Source of the DNA: Eurosta solidaginis
Lineage: Eukaryota; Arthropoda; Insecta; Diptera; Tephritidae
NCBI RefSeq assembly: GCF_040869045.1
Contig: NC_090319.1
Coordinates: 235,283,832 to 235,347,831 of the forward strand
Length of the DNA stretch: 64,000 nucleotides
Direction of reading: 5' to 3'
The position numbers and the translations under genes are program-made. Positions 23,411-33,938 of this stretch are shown one piece after another. The notes under the pieces were generated by a model. That model made no database searches and had not been told where the DNA came from. It was given only the letters and a program-made list of their open reading frames with translations. Each line of letters starts with the position of its first letter. The first letter of the stretch is position 1.

Positions 23411-25179
23411 TGCAAATTGATATGCACTTTTGAAGTCGCATGTTGACGACGAGCCCAGTAGAAAATGATTGGGTGTTAGCGTCTCTTGGTTGGCACTTTC
23501 GAGGGGCAAATACGTTAGAGGTCGACTGTTTACTATATGCTCCACTTCGATGAACCAGTTGCATAGCTTTTTGTCAGTTGATCTTGTGGTCGGCGTAACA
23601 ATTTGGTACATAACTGTCTTTATTGAGCGCACCATGCGTTCTCATGCCCCTATATGGCGATGCGGGTGGAATGAATGTCCATTTGGTGTAAGAGCTGGTA
23701 AACTCGACTTCTAAGCCGCTAAAAAGTCAACTTGTGATAATAACTGACGCAGCTCTTTTTCTGTCGCTTTGAAATTCGTTCCGTTGTCGCTAAAGAATTG
23801 CCTCGGACTTCCTCTACGGGCGATGAAATTACGCAGAGCAATGCAGCATGAGCTAGTAGTCAAGCTGTATGCCTTTTCGATGTGCACCGCATGGCACGTC
23901 ATACATGTCAACACCACGCCATATCACTTTTCAGTACGTCTTCCGATGGTAGTCAGGAAAGGTCCGAAAAAGTCCACCCCCACATAAGTAAATGGGCGTG
24001 TATAGGGTGATAACCGTGCTTCAGGTAGGTCGGCCATCTCAGGTGCGTGCGGACGAGCGGCGTTTATCTTGCAGAATTGACAACACTTTCGCACGGACCG
24101 TAATAAAGTCCTTAATCCTGGTGTGTAGAACTTCTGGAATAACTCATTGATTACGGTCTCATGGTTCCAATGCTTCCATTTTCTGTGATACTAATCTCCT
24201 ATCAATCTTGTAACAGCATGCTCTTTTGGTAGTAAAATTGGGTTTTTTGTATCATTATTTATAAATTCGGCTCTTTCTAACCGGCTACGCATTCTAACTA
24301 TCATTTGCTGGTCTAAAACGGCGATAGCTTACGAATAGGGCTTGTTTTTGGCAGGGAGCATCTTGGATTCTGATGCAACATTTTTATTTCTTTGTGAAAG
24401 TCTTGGGCTTGGGCAAGGCGATACAAATAGGTTTCGCTCCAGACAAGCTCGTCGGTACTAAGGCTACCTTCATTGGGGAGACCACGTAACTTACCTATAA
24501 ATCGTTTGACATATGCAGTACTTCGGAGTAAACGTTCCCATTTTGAAAAACGGTTAAAATCTATCAGGGGTAAGTCTTCTACTATATTGACAGCAACTAG
24601 TTGTGAACGTAGTTCCTCATGGTCCTGCGGAATGACATCTTGTTGCTTGAGATCGACGTTCTCAGCCAGCTGATGCAAGAAATGAGGTCCGGAGATCCAT
24701 TGACCACCCCTTGAAAAATCTGGTAGGGAAGTCTACTTAGTTTCTAGGTCTTCGACGTTTAATTTCGATGGCACATAGCCCCACTGTGAGATATCGGTAG
24801 TCTCCTGCACTTCTCCAACACGGAACATAACGAATTGCTTGTATCCCTTAGGATCGGACCGTAACCAGGAAATAACAGTTTTGGAATCTATCCAATAGTG
24901 TACTCTATCGACTTTGCAGTGAAGGGCTTTCATCACCGTATTACCAAGGCTCGCTCCCATCACCGCAGCGAGGAGTTCCATTCGAGGGATAGATACAGGT
25001 CGTAGCAGTGCAACCTTAGATTTGGAGTACACCAACGATATTTCGATGTCATCACATGTCTCTATCTTTAGGTATGCTACCGCGGCATAAGCGTTTTCAC
25101 CTGCATCTACTAATACAAGTAGTTTAATATTGTCCACTTGACTTCTTACTCTACTGAAATAGCACCTGGGCACCTTCAT
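23387..25179 (-). pseudogene. pol: BEL/Pao pol: RNase H and integrase part
   Basis: Minus-strand pieces in order. 25179-24733 is RNase H, with 'VDAGENAYAAVAYL' and 'VHYWIDSKTVISWL'. 24678-24313 is the linker and integrase start. An open stretch follows with the zinc-binding 'CCQFC' about 24100. Then comes the catalytic core, including 'FFSDNGTNFK' (23917-23711) and 'EHIVNSRPLTYLP' (23635-23387). An in-frame TGA precedes the second integrase piece near 23918, and frames change at least twice. The integrase would join cDNA to the genome, but this copy cannot make it whole. Confidence 0.8.
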
Positions 25180-25281
25180 ACTCTAGACTTGCGGGAGGTA
25201 GGATAGCCATCTCATCCAATCACCTGACAACTGCTCTGGAATGGTGTCGTCCCATCCAATCTACTCATTTGCTTTAGTAAA

Positions 25282-26467
25282 CTACAAATTATATGTTAGT
25301 GTGTCAACGGACGTCTGCCACCACATACCTAACATCTTATTAGTTTCTACAACTTCGTCTACTCGTTTAGCAGCACTATAGAATTCGTCTGTGTCTCCTG
25401 TTTCTCCTAAGGCTTCAACAACCTCTTTAGAGTTGTATAGCCATCCTCGAATATGGAAATTCGCTTGTTTATGTATAGAGCGAATATTCTTCGCCAATTG
25501 AATCGCTTCTTGAATTGTGTCCACGCTTTCAGGCATATTATCGACGTAATGACGTTCCAAGATACTTTTAGTTGCTCGTGGATGCGTTTGGGCGAACTCG
25601 ATAGCGTTGCGATTTTTTACAATTTGAGCTAAGGATGGCGACCAGCTTGCGCCGAAGCTCATTACTAATAACATATAGACATCTGGTGAGCAGGCTTCCT
25701 CGCAGTTTCTCCACTGAAAACGCTGGGATTGCTGATCTTCTGCATCCACATATACCCTGTGAAACATTTCCCTGATATCCCCAGACAACCCTATTTTTCC
25801 TTTCCGGAAGTTCAATAAAATCTCAAAAAGAGAGGTCAGTAGATCTGGACCCTTGTCTAAGCAGGAATTCAAAGAGAGGCCTTTATATTCTGCAGCAGCA
25901 TCCCATACTACCCTGACCTTCTGCGGTTTATTTGGGGTTTGTACCGCAAATATCGGCAAATACCACTTTCGACGATGATAGGCGGAAATCTCGCTAGTGC
26001 ATAATTTGCGAATGTACCCTTTTTCTCCATTGAACGAATGTGATTTTTTATAAGCAACCTAAGGTCGGGAGACGACTCCAGCTTTCTTTAGAAGCAGCCA
26101 AAGAATAGTTGTCTGGCATAGCAATGCTCTCCGATTTCCATAGAAATTTTGTTACGAAATGTTCACCCTTACGTACCACTTTGTCCTGCATATCCTTTAA
26201 ATATGTTTCGTGAAACTTACTGTTTTTGCTGTCCTCACCATAATTTTCGAGGGACATGTATTCTGTGACCAGCTTTTGCAAGGCTGCATTGTCATCGCAT
26301 TCGCTAATGTGCATTTTCATGTTATCAACTTTATTTTTCTCTCCGTTATTAATGACACCATATACGGTCCACCCAAGACGAGTTTTGGTTGCAGCTGGTT
26401 CATTTGCCTTACCTTCTCGAAACTTTAGTGGCATCATCACGTTTTTATTGTTTAATCCAATTATCAA
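25282..26467 (-). pseudogene. pol: BEL/Pao pol: A17-type linker and reverse transcriptase
   Basis: 26467-26048 carries 'TKTRLGWTVYGV', the conserved piece between protease and RT in BEL/Pao. 25959-25282 (225 codons) is the RT palm. It has motif A as 'SGDIREMFHRV' and motif C as HYVDN (residues 137-141) in place of the catalytic YVDD. The second aspartate codon (25537-25539) reads AAT, Asn, which should inactivate the enzyme. A frame break separates the two pieces. Confidence 0.82.
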
Positions 26468-26621
26468 TTATGGACTACATTGCGGTATGAGTCTACTGGA
26501 ATTCCTCTCAGATGCTTATGCATTTGGGCGAGCTCATTGTCTGGATTGGGAGATCAAGGGTGTCCACAGAGCGTAAGTTATATAGCGTGAGTCTTTTATT
26601 TTTCCCACGCTGCGAAATACC

Positions 26622-27920
26622 TTAATCAATCCTATCAGAGTCACGCTGTACACCTACTGTTCCGTCTGTCCACTTTAGGCATAGATCTGCCTTACCCCCT
26701 TGTAGTTGCAAACGTTGCAACACATCTTTCTCAATTAAAGTTGGGCCGGATCCATCGTCCAAAAGGGCATAAATGTCGCAGGAAGTGCCTTTGCCGTAAA
26801 TCATTATCGGCACCACACGATAAAGTGTGTTGGATACCTCTTTGTGATGAGCCACAACTGCGGGTAAAACATCGACGGGTTTGTGTAGAACCGGAGAGTG
26901 CTTGTATGTGCAACCCTTCACGCCGTACGCCTTTCTCTCACGGCAGCTTCTAGAATCATGCTTTCTTAGACATACCCTACAAAGCTGCAACCTGTGCACT
27001 TCATTCCATTTTTCATCGTATGGTAAATATTTAAATTTGTCGCATCTCAATATTATATGCTCTTCGTTGCATAAGTAGCACGCTAGTTTTGGTTTAACCC
27101 GCTCTACAGATTCTTTTCCCGTATTCTTTCCCTCAGCATGGAGACTCACGCACTGAACTTTGCGCTTCTGCGACTCTGTATTGCCGGCAGAAATTACCGG
27201 TGTGACGTTGCTGGCTACGTCCGCCAAATCGAAAAGCCAATCGCTAAACACCTTCAGAGTAGCTTCTGAAGAGGGTCTAGAAAACATTGCCCATTGTAAA
27301 CGTATTTCAACTGGCAACTTTTCAACTAGTTCTTGCATCAATTAAGGATTCGTCATATGCGATTGTAGCTCTGACGCTTCTATAGTGGCGACTAAATTTT
27401 TCACCTCAAGTTTGAAAGTTATGAGAGTGTCAAGCTTGTTAACATTAACAGGCGGTGACGAACGTAGCTGTCTTAAGAGACTATTCATTATTTGTTCTGG
27501 CTTGCCAAAAACCATCCGTAGCGTAGACATTATCTCGGCTACAAGTGCCTTACCCTTCAAAGCACGTTGCAATCGAAGCAAGTTTTCATCGTGGTCGGTT
27601 TGTTTCTCTACATGTTTGGTTGTTGTACATGGCTTTGATGTTTTTGCCTTTGGTAATGTAGCACACTTTTTGCAGCTCCATTCTTTGTCAGCAATATCGC
27701 GAGAGACTCCTGCGCAGATATAATGTGTTCAATCGTCGCATACATCGCACTGCACCATTTCTGCATTCTCGGGTTCATGACATACGGCACATTTAACTGG
27801 CGCACTTGTCCCTGTTATTGTCCGTCCCATATTAAATAATTTTTCGGCAAACAGATTTTCTAACCTCAATGTTGTAATGGCAGATAGTGCAGCAAATATT
27901 TTAAAGAATTGTTGGTTCAA
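26622..27920 (-). pseudogene. gag: BEL/Pao gag and protease
   Basis: 27920-27608 encodes a PHD-like cysteine cluster (CAVCHEPENAEMVQCDVC) typical of the Gag start in some BEL/Pao families. 27581-27342 and 27341-26622 hold the Gag body, then zinc-binding cysteines ('YLCNEEHIILRCDKF', 'CRVCLRKHDSRSC'), and an aspartic protease motif 'ALLDDGSGPTLIE'. At least two frame changes break it. The first part abuts the truncated LTR with no normal leader. Confidence 0.8.
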
Positions 27921-27961
27921 CCAATATACGAGCTCGTAAACGACTTTAAAAACTTTGTTTT

Positions 27962-28227
27962 AGAAAGGTGTTACCATTAGAATTAATTAAACAAGTTAAT
28001 ATTTTGTATTAGTATACTCACATTTGGTTTTGTCAACTGCACGTTTTCACGCCGTAACCAAAGAGATCAAAGAATGTACGAAAAGAAAGTAGTACGACTA
28101 AGCAATTTAAAAAGCGTTACCTAATTGCGTTCAAACGTACAGCGTTGCCTGATAAATTTGTTGTGTGGTTGGAAAGACCAAGTGTGAGTTTAGATATGGA
28201 GATTAGCAAGTGACGGTGTTTCCAACA
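27962..28227 (-). repeat. BEL/Pao 5' LTR, truncated
   Basis: In element sense it starts TGTTGGAAAC like the other LTR. It stops after about 266 bp, where the 489-bp 3' LTR continues. The missing part would carry the end of the LTR; the primer-binding site is also absent. Confidence 0.78.
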
Positions 28228-28433
28228 CCAGATATGGGTAGGAGGAGCGAAATCTATTGAAGGCATTTTAATCAATGCCTTCTAGAATACATTATACTTC
28301 GAGCTGAATAGCGATTCTTTGCAGCATTACCAGCAACGGGTTGGTGAAGTGAAACTACCCTTAGAAGACATTACCTTAGAATCGATTACCCTTAATAGCG
28401 ATTACCGATTTTTTGCTGGGAAGCTATCACGCA
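28228..28433. other. Spacer with a perfect hairpin
   Basis: Contains gaaggcatt-ttaatc-aatgccttc (28259-28282), a perfect 9-bp stem. No gene seen. Confidence 0.45.
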
Positions 28434-28505
28434 GTCATAGTGGCGCACCGGTTCTGATATTGCGGTTGCGATCGTGTGCCGCGAGTTCGATCACCGTCAA
28501 ACTGT
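28434..28505 (+). other. tRNA-like relic
   Basis: 'tggcgcaccgg' (28441-28451) matches the Pol III A box at all but one position. 'gttcgatca' (28485-28493) matches the B box (GWTCRANNC) except the last base. Their spacing of 44 bases is that of a tRNA. The acceptor and T stems do not pair, so it is a degenerate tRNA or SINE head, not a working tRNA gene. Confidence 0.35.
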
Positions 28506-28904
28506 GATATTTTTTAAAACGATTTTGTATCTTTTATTTTCTTTTAGTTCTTATTTTTCGTTCAATTCGATTTTTCTCTCACATATGCACAGGTAATTCT
28601 CAAACTTATTATGAAATGTTTTAAGTATATATGCAGGCAGGTTACATCTTCAAATAAGAAGAATTTCTCAATTAGAGAAATATATGAAAAAATGCCTGTT
28701 GTATTTATTTGGAAAGGAACGTTTACCGACTATTTTAGTCAACAAAAAATTACGACTATTGCATGGAGCAAGATTGCGTACAGCCACTGGAGAGGACACC
28801 CAGGTAAAGGGATAAGGCGCAATTGGGAACGTCAAGGTACTAAACAATTTTGCAGTGGCACAGATAGTTGATGAAATCATAATATTTTGCGTTTTTTCTT
28901 AAGC
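28506..28904. other. AT-rich sequence, no recognised gene
   Basis: An 86-codon plus-strand frame (28611-28871) is present, but I recognise no domain and give it no gene status. Confidence 0.3.
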
Positions 28905-29250
28905 TTTTGGATTTTAGTGATAATTTATTTGTTATTAATATTTTTTATTGACGACAAAAAAATTCTTATTAATGAAAATAAATGGGTACCTATTAATAAA
29001 ATTAGTGTGGGAACCCACCAATGAACAACCACGAACCCTTTTTGAATTGAGAACGAAAACTTTTAAATCGACTACAAATCGTTCTCGAAGCGTGAGAACG
29101 AAAACTCTTACATCAAGCACAGAAGGTTCACACATCAATACCAAACTGGTCATAAAATACGAACGGTGTTCTTGGAAAAACTGTTCTTACTTAACAGACT
29201 TTTCAATGAATGTTGTTAATTTTGAACTTGTTTCGTTCGGTTTAGAGCAA
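28905..29250 (+). repeat. Interspersed repeat R1, empty-site copy
   Basis: Matches, in the opposite direction, the two halves of a repeat split by the hAT element at 50111-53827 (49890-50110 and 53828-53970). Here the target 'aatgggta' (28981-28988) occurs once with no insertion. The repeat contains 'atcgttctcgaagcgtgaga'. Its class is unknown. Confidence 0.75.
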
Positions 29251-29785
29251 TTTTTTCTGTGAGCGTAGTTGTTAGTGCAAAACGGCGATTGCCCATATGC
29301 TTTTGAATGCATTCACGCATTTTTTGCAAGCAATTATTTAAAAAAGCTTTCAAGCTGTCAAGTGCTTCTTTTTGAGCTTGCTACGAATAAAATAAATACG
29401 AGTGGATATAAGTGGCGTTTGTTAATAAATTTTACATAGATATACTCTACAAATAACTTTACACATAGTGAACATACATTAAGATCTAAATCGATCAATA
29501 AAACTTAAATCTTAGTGATCGGAAAAATTAAAATCAAAATCTGAATATGGCGCCAAATACAAGAAAAAAAAATTCACCTAAAAGAAAAAGTAACAACAAC
29601 AAGTCAAAGTGAAGAAGAGGGAGGTGATTGCCCCAACCTAACAACAATCATCGAAAATATGCAAAGACAATTCAAACTGCAAGAAAAAGCTATGAACAAA
29701 ATTAGAAAATAACAGCAATATTTTGGTGATAGCTTTGATGCGCCGAAGAGTGAGATAGTTAGACTCTCAGAGGAAAATAAGCCAA
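29251..29785 (+). other. Possible LTR-retrotransposon leader and gag start, decayed
   Basis: AT-rich sequence, then an ATG near 29547 (MAPNTRKK). After a frame change there is an acidic, helical reading 'SEEEGGDCPNLTTIIENMQ' up to about 29705. This looks like the N-terminus of an insect Gag, but it is short and broken. No LTR or primer-binding site was identified. Confidence 0.3.
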
Positions 29786-30575
29786 TTAGACAAGTAAGGA
29801 AGGCTAACTTCGCGTGTAAACGAACATTACATACTCAACTGAGAGCTTTGGGGACAAAATTGTCTTTTACATGGATACATACAAATGGTAATACTAAAAA
29901 GTGGAGCAACTTGCCTTTGCTATCTTTCTTCAGCTATCAATTCGTTTTATTTGAATTTTTTTAATATGAAAATTTGGTTAAATTTGAACGCATTTCTTAT
30001 CATTTTTTTTTTTAATCACCCCTGAAATATTTTCGAAGCGCTCTTAATTATGAGTCCGATAAGAGTCCGAAATTGTGGACCAATGGTGACGTTTTTTGAA
30101 ACGATTTTTCTTTCATCCTTTGTCAAATAAGGGAAAATCACCATGTAGGAAAATGAACCTAGGGTAACCCTGGAATGTGTTTGTATGGCATGGGTATCAA
30201 ATGAAAATTAAAGAGTTTTTTAAAAGGGATTGGGCCTTAGTTCTATAGGTGGACGCCTTTTCTAGATATCGCCATAAAGGGGTGACTCTAGAATGTGTTT
30301 GTACGATAAAGGAATCAAATGAAAGGTGTTAATGAGTATTTTAAAGGGAGTGGGCCTTAGTTCTATAGGTGGATGCATTTTTGAGATATCAACATAAACG
30401 TGGACCAGGGGTGACGCTATAATGTGTTTGTACGATATGGGTATCAAATTAAAGGTATTAATGAAGGTTTTAAACGGGAGTGTTTGTTGTATATGTGAAG
30501 GCGTTTTCGATATATCGACCAAAATGTGGACCAGGGTGACCCAGAACATCATCTGTCGGGTGCCGCTAATTTTTT
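29786..30575 (+). mobile_element. Second copy of the 130-bp-array repeat, with an insertion
   Basis: Same element as 19714-20992 ('ggctaacttcg', 'ctcaactgagagctttgggg', 'gtttgtacgata'). It is interrupted after 'gacaaaat' by about 265 bp of unrelated AT-rich DNA (about 29860-30125). It ends at 'catctgtcgggtgccgctaa'. Confidence 0.65.
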
Positions 30576-30930
30576 TATAAATGTAACGTTGTTTTGCTCT
30601 AAATTTGGTCTATCTCCATACATTTTAATAAGCTTTTTCCGTCTAACTCTATCCCCCCTCTTTTTCTTAACACTTACACGTTTATAAGGAAACCAAGGTA
30701 GTAACAATAATTTTTTTGGTTTGCATCTTCAACATAAAATTGAAAAAAAAAATGTTTAATTTTTATATTTATGTGTTTTTTCAAAGGGGACATATATGTC
30801 CCTATATGCGATAAGATATACATGTTTTTATTTCTCGAAAGAAAAGTAGTTGCGCAGATTTGTTTAAAAATAAACACAAATTATATTAGGGATAACAAAA
30901 TTTCTATAAAGTACTTTAATAAAATAAATA

Positions 30931-32479
30931 TTAGTGATATTCTGCAAAACAATTACGTTCTGAAGTGTAACATAAATGAACATTACATGTAGAGCAAGTG
31001 TTATTTGTGGGATTCCCTACACGATTTTTTGCACACTGTACGCATCTTTTCCTGTTAGTTACCTTCTTCATTATATGTGAGGGTGCTCCGTGCTTATAGG
31101 CCAGAGATATTCGCTTTTTGGTCATAACAACTGACTTCAAAGATCTTTGTCGAGATGTAAAACTGCCAATTAGCGACCGAGCTACTACCTGGCGAAATTC
31201 TAGAATTGAAATCAAACTTCCTTCGATGCGTTTAGCTTCGTGCAGCTTGCAATAAATTATATACGAATTATTCATAGCGATATCCAGCATGTCGAAAATT
31301 AGTCGTAGGTAGTATTTTATTTTAGCCTTTCTATTCACTTCGTAGCACGCTTTTTTTTGGTCCATTAAATCGACCCCTCCCATGTTTCTATTGTACTTTA
31401 TAACAACTTCAGGGCATGTTACACTCATCTTCTCACCACTACCTTGAGCCCGCCTCTTGACTGTAGATGTCGGTATGGGAGATAAAAAATTTGTCAATAT
31501 AAATAAAGCTTTGTTATCCATCCATTTTATGAAAGAAATTCCATTGCTACTGGTCGTGAAAATGTTTTATTATTGATTTCTATTTGATCGTACTGTCCCA
31601 CAAGCTTTTATATTCATTTTTATCAATTGGTACTGAAGATTAGGAGAGTTTAAAAAATTGTCAAAGTATAGTTCGCAACCTAAACCCTGTAAATTTTCAC
31701 ACAATTGCAACACCACCGATTCCCCCAAACCAGTTTCAGGACCGCTATTTTTTCTTCCAGTATACAAGTCAAATTGAAATAAATATCCCGTAGAAGAGTC
31801 TGCCCTGCACCATAATTTGAATCCCCATTTTATGGGCTTATTCTTCACATATTGTCTCATTATATTGTGACCTTTGAACTTAACCATATGTTCGTCTATT
31901 GCCTGGGACTTGGTATTGGTCATAGAGCTTTGAAAAGTTCGATTGAAGTGCTCCAAAACGGGGCGTATTTTGAATGCTCTATCATAATTTAGATCGGTCC
32001 TACGCGGCTCTTTAGAATTGTCACTAAAATGCAAGTTTCTTCGTATTTCTTCGAAACGGCTTATAGTTATCACATTAGCCATGTAAAGAACCCCCATATC
32101 AATATCTGTAGACCAATAGTTCCGAAATGTAGGTAAGCAATGATAGCTCATTACATAGTTCATTCCGAAGAAAGCTTTCGCCTCTTCATTACTGATAGTA
32201 AAAGATCGGCCGTTTTGTTCAGCATAACGTATTGATTCAGGAACTATAATCTTAACAATTAAGATTTCGAAGTCAACAACCTTATCGAAAACGTTTACAG
32301 GAGTTAATTCCTCATCAGAAGTGCGGTTGCTATCAGCAATGAGAACCTTACCGAAATCGTATTCTTGTTCCTCCAGAAAATTATCGCATTTTTTCGCCAA
32401 TTAAAAGATGGGGCACTAGCACTGGGTGGCTGGTTTTGAATTACATCTTGCTCAAGAGGGGTTGAGCAAGGTTCAATTT
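30931..32479 (-). pseudogene. piggyBac transposase, main part
   Basis: The minus-strand reading from 32479 covers the DDE_Tnp_1_7 domain. First catalytic Asp in 'SQAIDEHMVKFKG', second in 'YFDNFLNS', third in 'NRNMGGVDLMDQ'. A C-terminal cysteine-rich finger follows ('CVQCAKNRVG..CSTCNVHLC'). Two adjacent in-frame TAA codons (31567-31572) split it between the second and third Asp. A frame change at the A run near 32390 separates the N-terminal linker. The protein would cut and paste at TTAA. This copy is dead but retains all three Asp codons. Confidence 0.85.
32475..32479 (+). repeat. Target duplication AATTT, left
   Basis: 5-bp direct repeat flanking the gypsy element, matched at 40535-40539. 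Confidence 0.85.
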
Positions 32480-32647
32480 TGTTGGATATTAATACCAAAT
32501 TGCATACAATATGAACACCGTGTAATATACTATCCGAACACTTCCTATTGATTGACATTTGCTAATATGTGTGTAATATGTATATGTGAAGAAGAATAAT
32601 AAAAATCATCCCATTTTGTCTACAACCAAACCAACGTGAACATTGCA
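32480..32647 (+). repeat. Gypsy 5' LTR (168 bp)
   Basis: TGTTGGATATTAA .. AACATTGCA. Contains 'gaataataaaaatc', an AATAAA-type signal. Identical to the 3' LTR by eye. Confidence 0.88.
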
Positions 32648-32648
32648 G

Positions 32649-32666
32649 TGGCGACGAGGAAAAAAA
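32649..32666 (+). promoter_or_regulatory. Gypsy primer-binding site
   Basis: TGGCGACGAGG directly after the LTR. It begins with TGG, complementary to a tRNA 3' CCA end; the tRNA was not identified. Confidence 0.55.
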
Positions 32667-32753
32667 CGAAAAAAGAAAAAAAAGCTAAAATTGGACTTAA
32701 AATTTTATTTAAACTAAGAAAACGGGAGAAAAACCAATTCAAGTGTTTGAAAT

Positions 32754-33938
32754 ATGACTGGAGGGGCAGCAATGACGGCAACCACCACCAAAATGATTTA
32801 TACTCCGAATATCGTGGAGCTTTCGGTAGCAGACAATTGGCGAATATGACAGGAAAGGTTGGAGTTGCACTTGTTAGAAAGTGAGTGCACGAAAGAAACG
32901 GGGAAGATTTCGGCCCTACTGAGAAATATTAGCGGGGAAGTATACGGAATTTTGCATAGCGTTTGCAGCCCGAAGCTTCCCAGCGAAAAAACATACGAGG
33001 AGTTGTGCACAATTTTGAAGCGCCATTTTACTCCTCCCGTCATTTTATTTCATGAAAGACGTAAATTTTACGCCGCAAGAAGAGCCGACACCGAAACGGT
33101 AGCAGCATGGTACGCACAAGTTAAAAAATTGGCGTTGCAAAGAAAATTCGGGGCGGCCCTAGAAAAAATCATTCTAGATAAATTTGTCGTTGAGCTGCCA
33201 GAAAAAATTTTCGAGAAATTTTGCGAAGAGGACGAAGAGATAACGATAGAAAAGGCGCTAAGGAAGGTTTTGGTTATGGAGTCGAAGATTACTCAGCAAT
33301 TAGCTGTAAAAAATGAGGTTAATTTTGTGAAGTCACAAGTGCAAAATTCCCGTAACTACAACAACAACAACGACAACAGCAGCAACAGTCCAGGCAGGCG
33401 TAGCGGAAAAAGAACCGGTGCGAATTCCAGCAGCAAAAACAACAACGTTGGAAGTATGAAGAAGACACCATGTGCGCATTGTGGTTGGAAAAATCACCAA
33501 TCGAGCAAATGCAGATATCGTAATAGCGTGTGCCACTCCTGCAACAAGGTGGGCCATTTGGCGAATGTATGCCAGGTTAATAAAAATAACGTACAATTTG
33601 TAAATGTGAAAGAAGATTATGATACTTTCGACTCTGTTTTTAATATTTCACATATAGATCGGAGAGAAGGTGGTAACCAGTACGAAGTTGCAATCGAAGT
33701 AGGTGGTTATCAGCTTGTCGTCCTGTGCGATACGGGTGCGCCGTGTTCCTTGATGTCAATCAAAATTTTTGATAAATTTTTCGATCGCAAATGGCTGCGG
33801 AAATGCTCAACCTCATACACGGGATACGGTGGTGAATTGGTCGATGTTATCGGTGAGTTTCTTACTACAGTTCGGTATAGAGAGCGGAGTGTAAACGGAA
33901 AATTTATAGTGACCAACACAAATCGACCAACCTTGTTA
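32754..33938 (+). pseudogene. gag: Gypsy gag and protease
   Basis: ATG at 32754, in frame with the rest, but TGA at 32847-32849 interrupts after 31 codons; the following codons resume a Gag-like reading. Gag helices are followed by an Asn-rich basic linker and two zinc knuckles (CAHCGWKNHQSSKC and CHSCNKVGHLANVC). The protease motif 'LCDTGAPCSLMS' comes next. The reading is cut at 33939 by the RTE insertion and continues in the same frame at 37333. The structural protein packages the RNA; the protease matures it. The linker looks like microsatellite growth (AAC repeats about 33357-33385). Confidence 0.85.
33926..33938 (+). repeat. RTE target duplication, left
   Basis: ACCAACCTTGTTA, repeated exactly at 37320-37332. 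Confidence 0.85.

Larger units (their letters stand above)
22922..28227 (-). mobile_element. BEL/Pao LTR retrotransposon, defective
   Basis: A minus-strand element of 5.3 kb. The 3' LTR (22922-23410) is complete. The 5' LTR (27962-28227) is truncated at its downstream end, removing the rest of the LTR, the primer-binding site and the leader. Gag, protease, RT, RNase H and integrase parts follow in BEL/Pao order (27920 to 23387) but in several frames. No matching target duplication flanks it (agacg against ccaga), so one border has been rearranged. It cannot be autonomous. Confidence 0.85.

Noticed and set aside
22917..28232. Target-site duplication around the BEL/Pao element
   Set aside because: The five bases on each side (agacg and ccaga) do not match, nor do one-base shifts.
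28259..28282. Rho-independent-type terminator
   Set aside because: The perfect hairpin lacks a T run and the genome is eukaryotic; left as a structural note only.
28611..28871. 86-codon plus-strand frame as a gene
   Set aside because: No recognised domain, repeat-rich setting, and an overlapping frame on the other strand of similar length.
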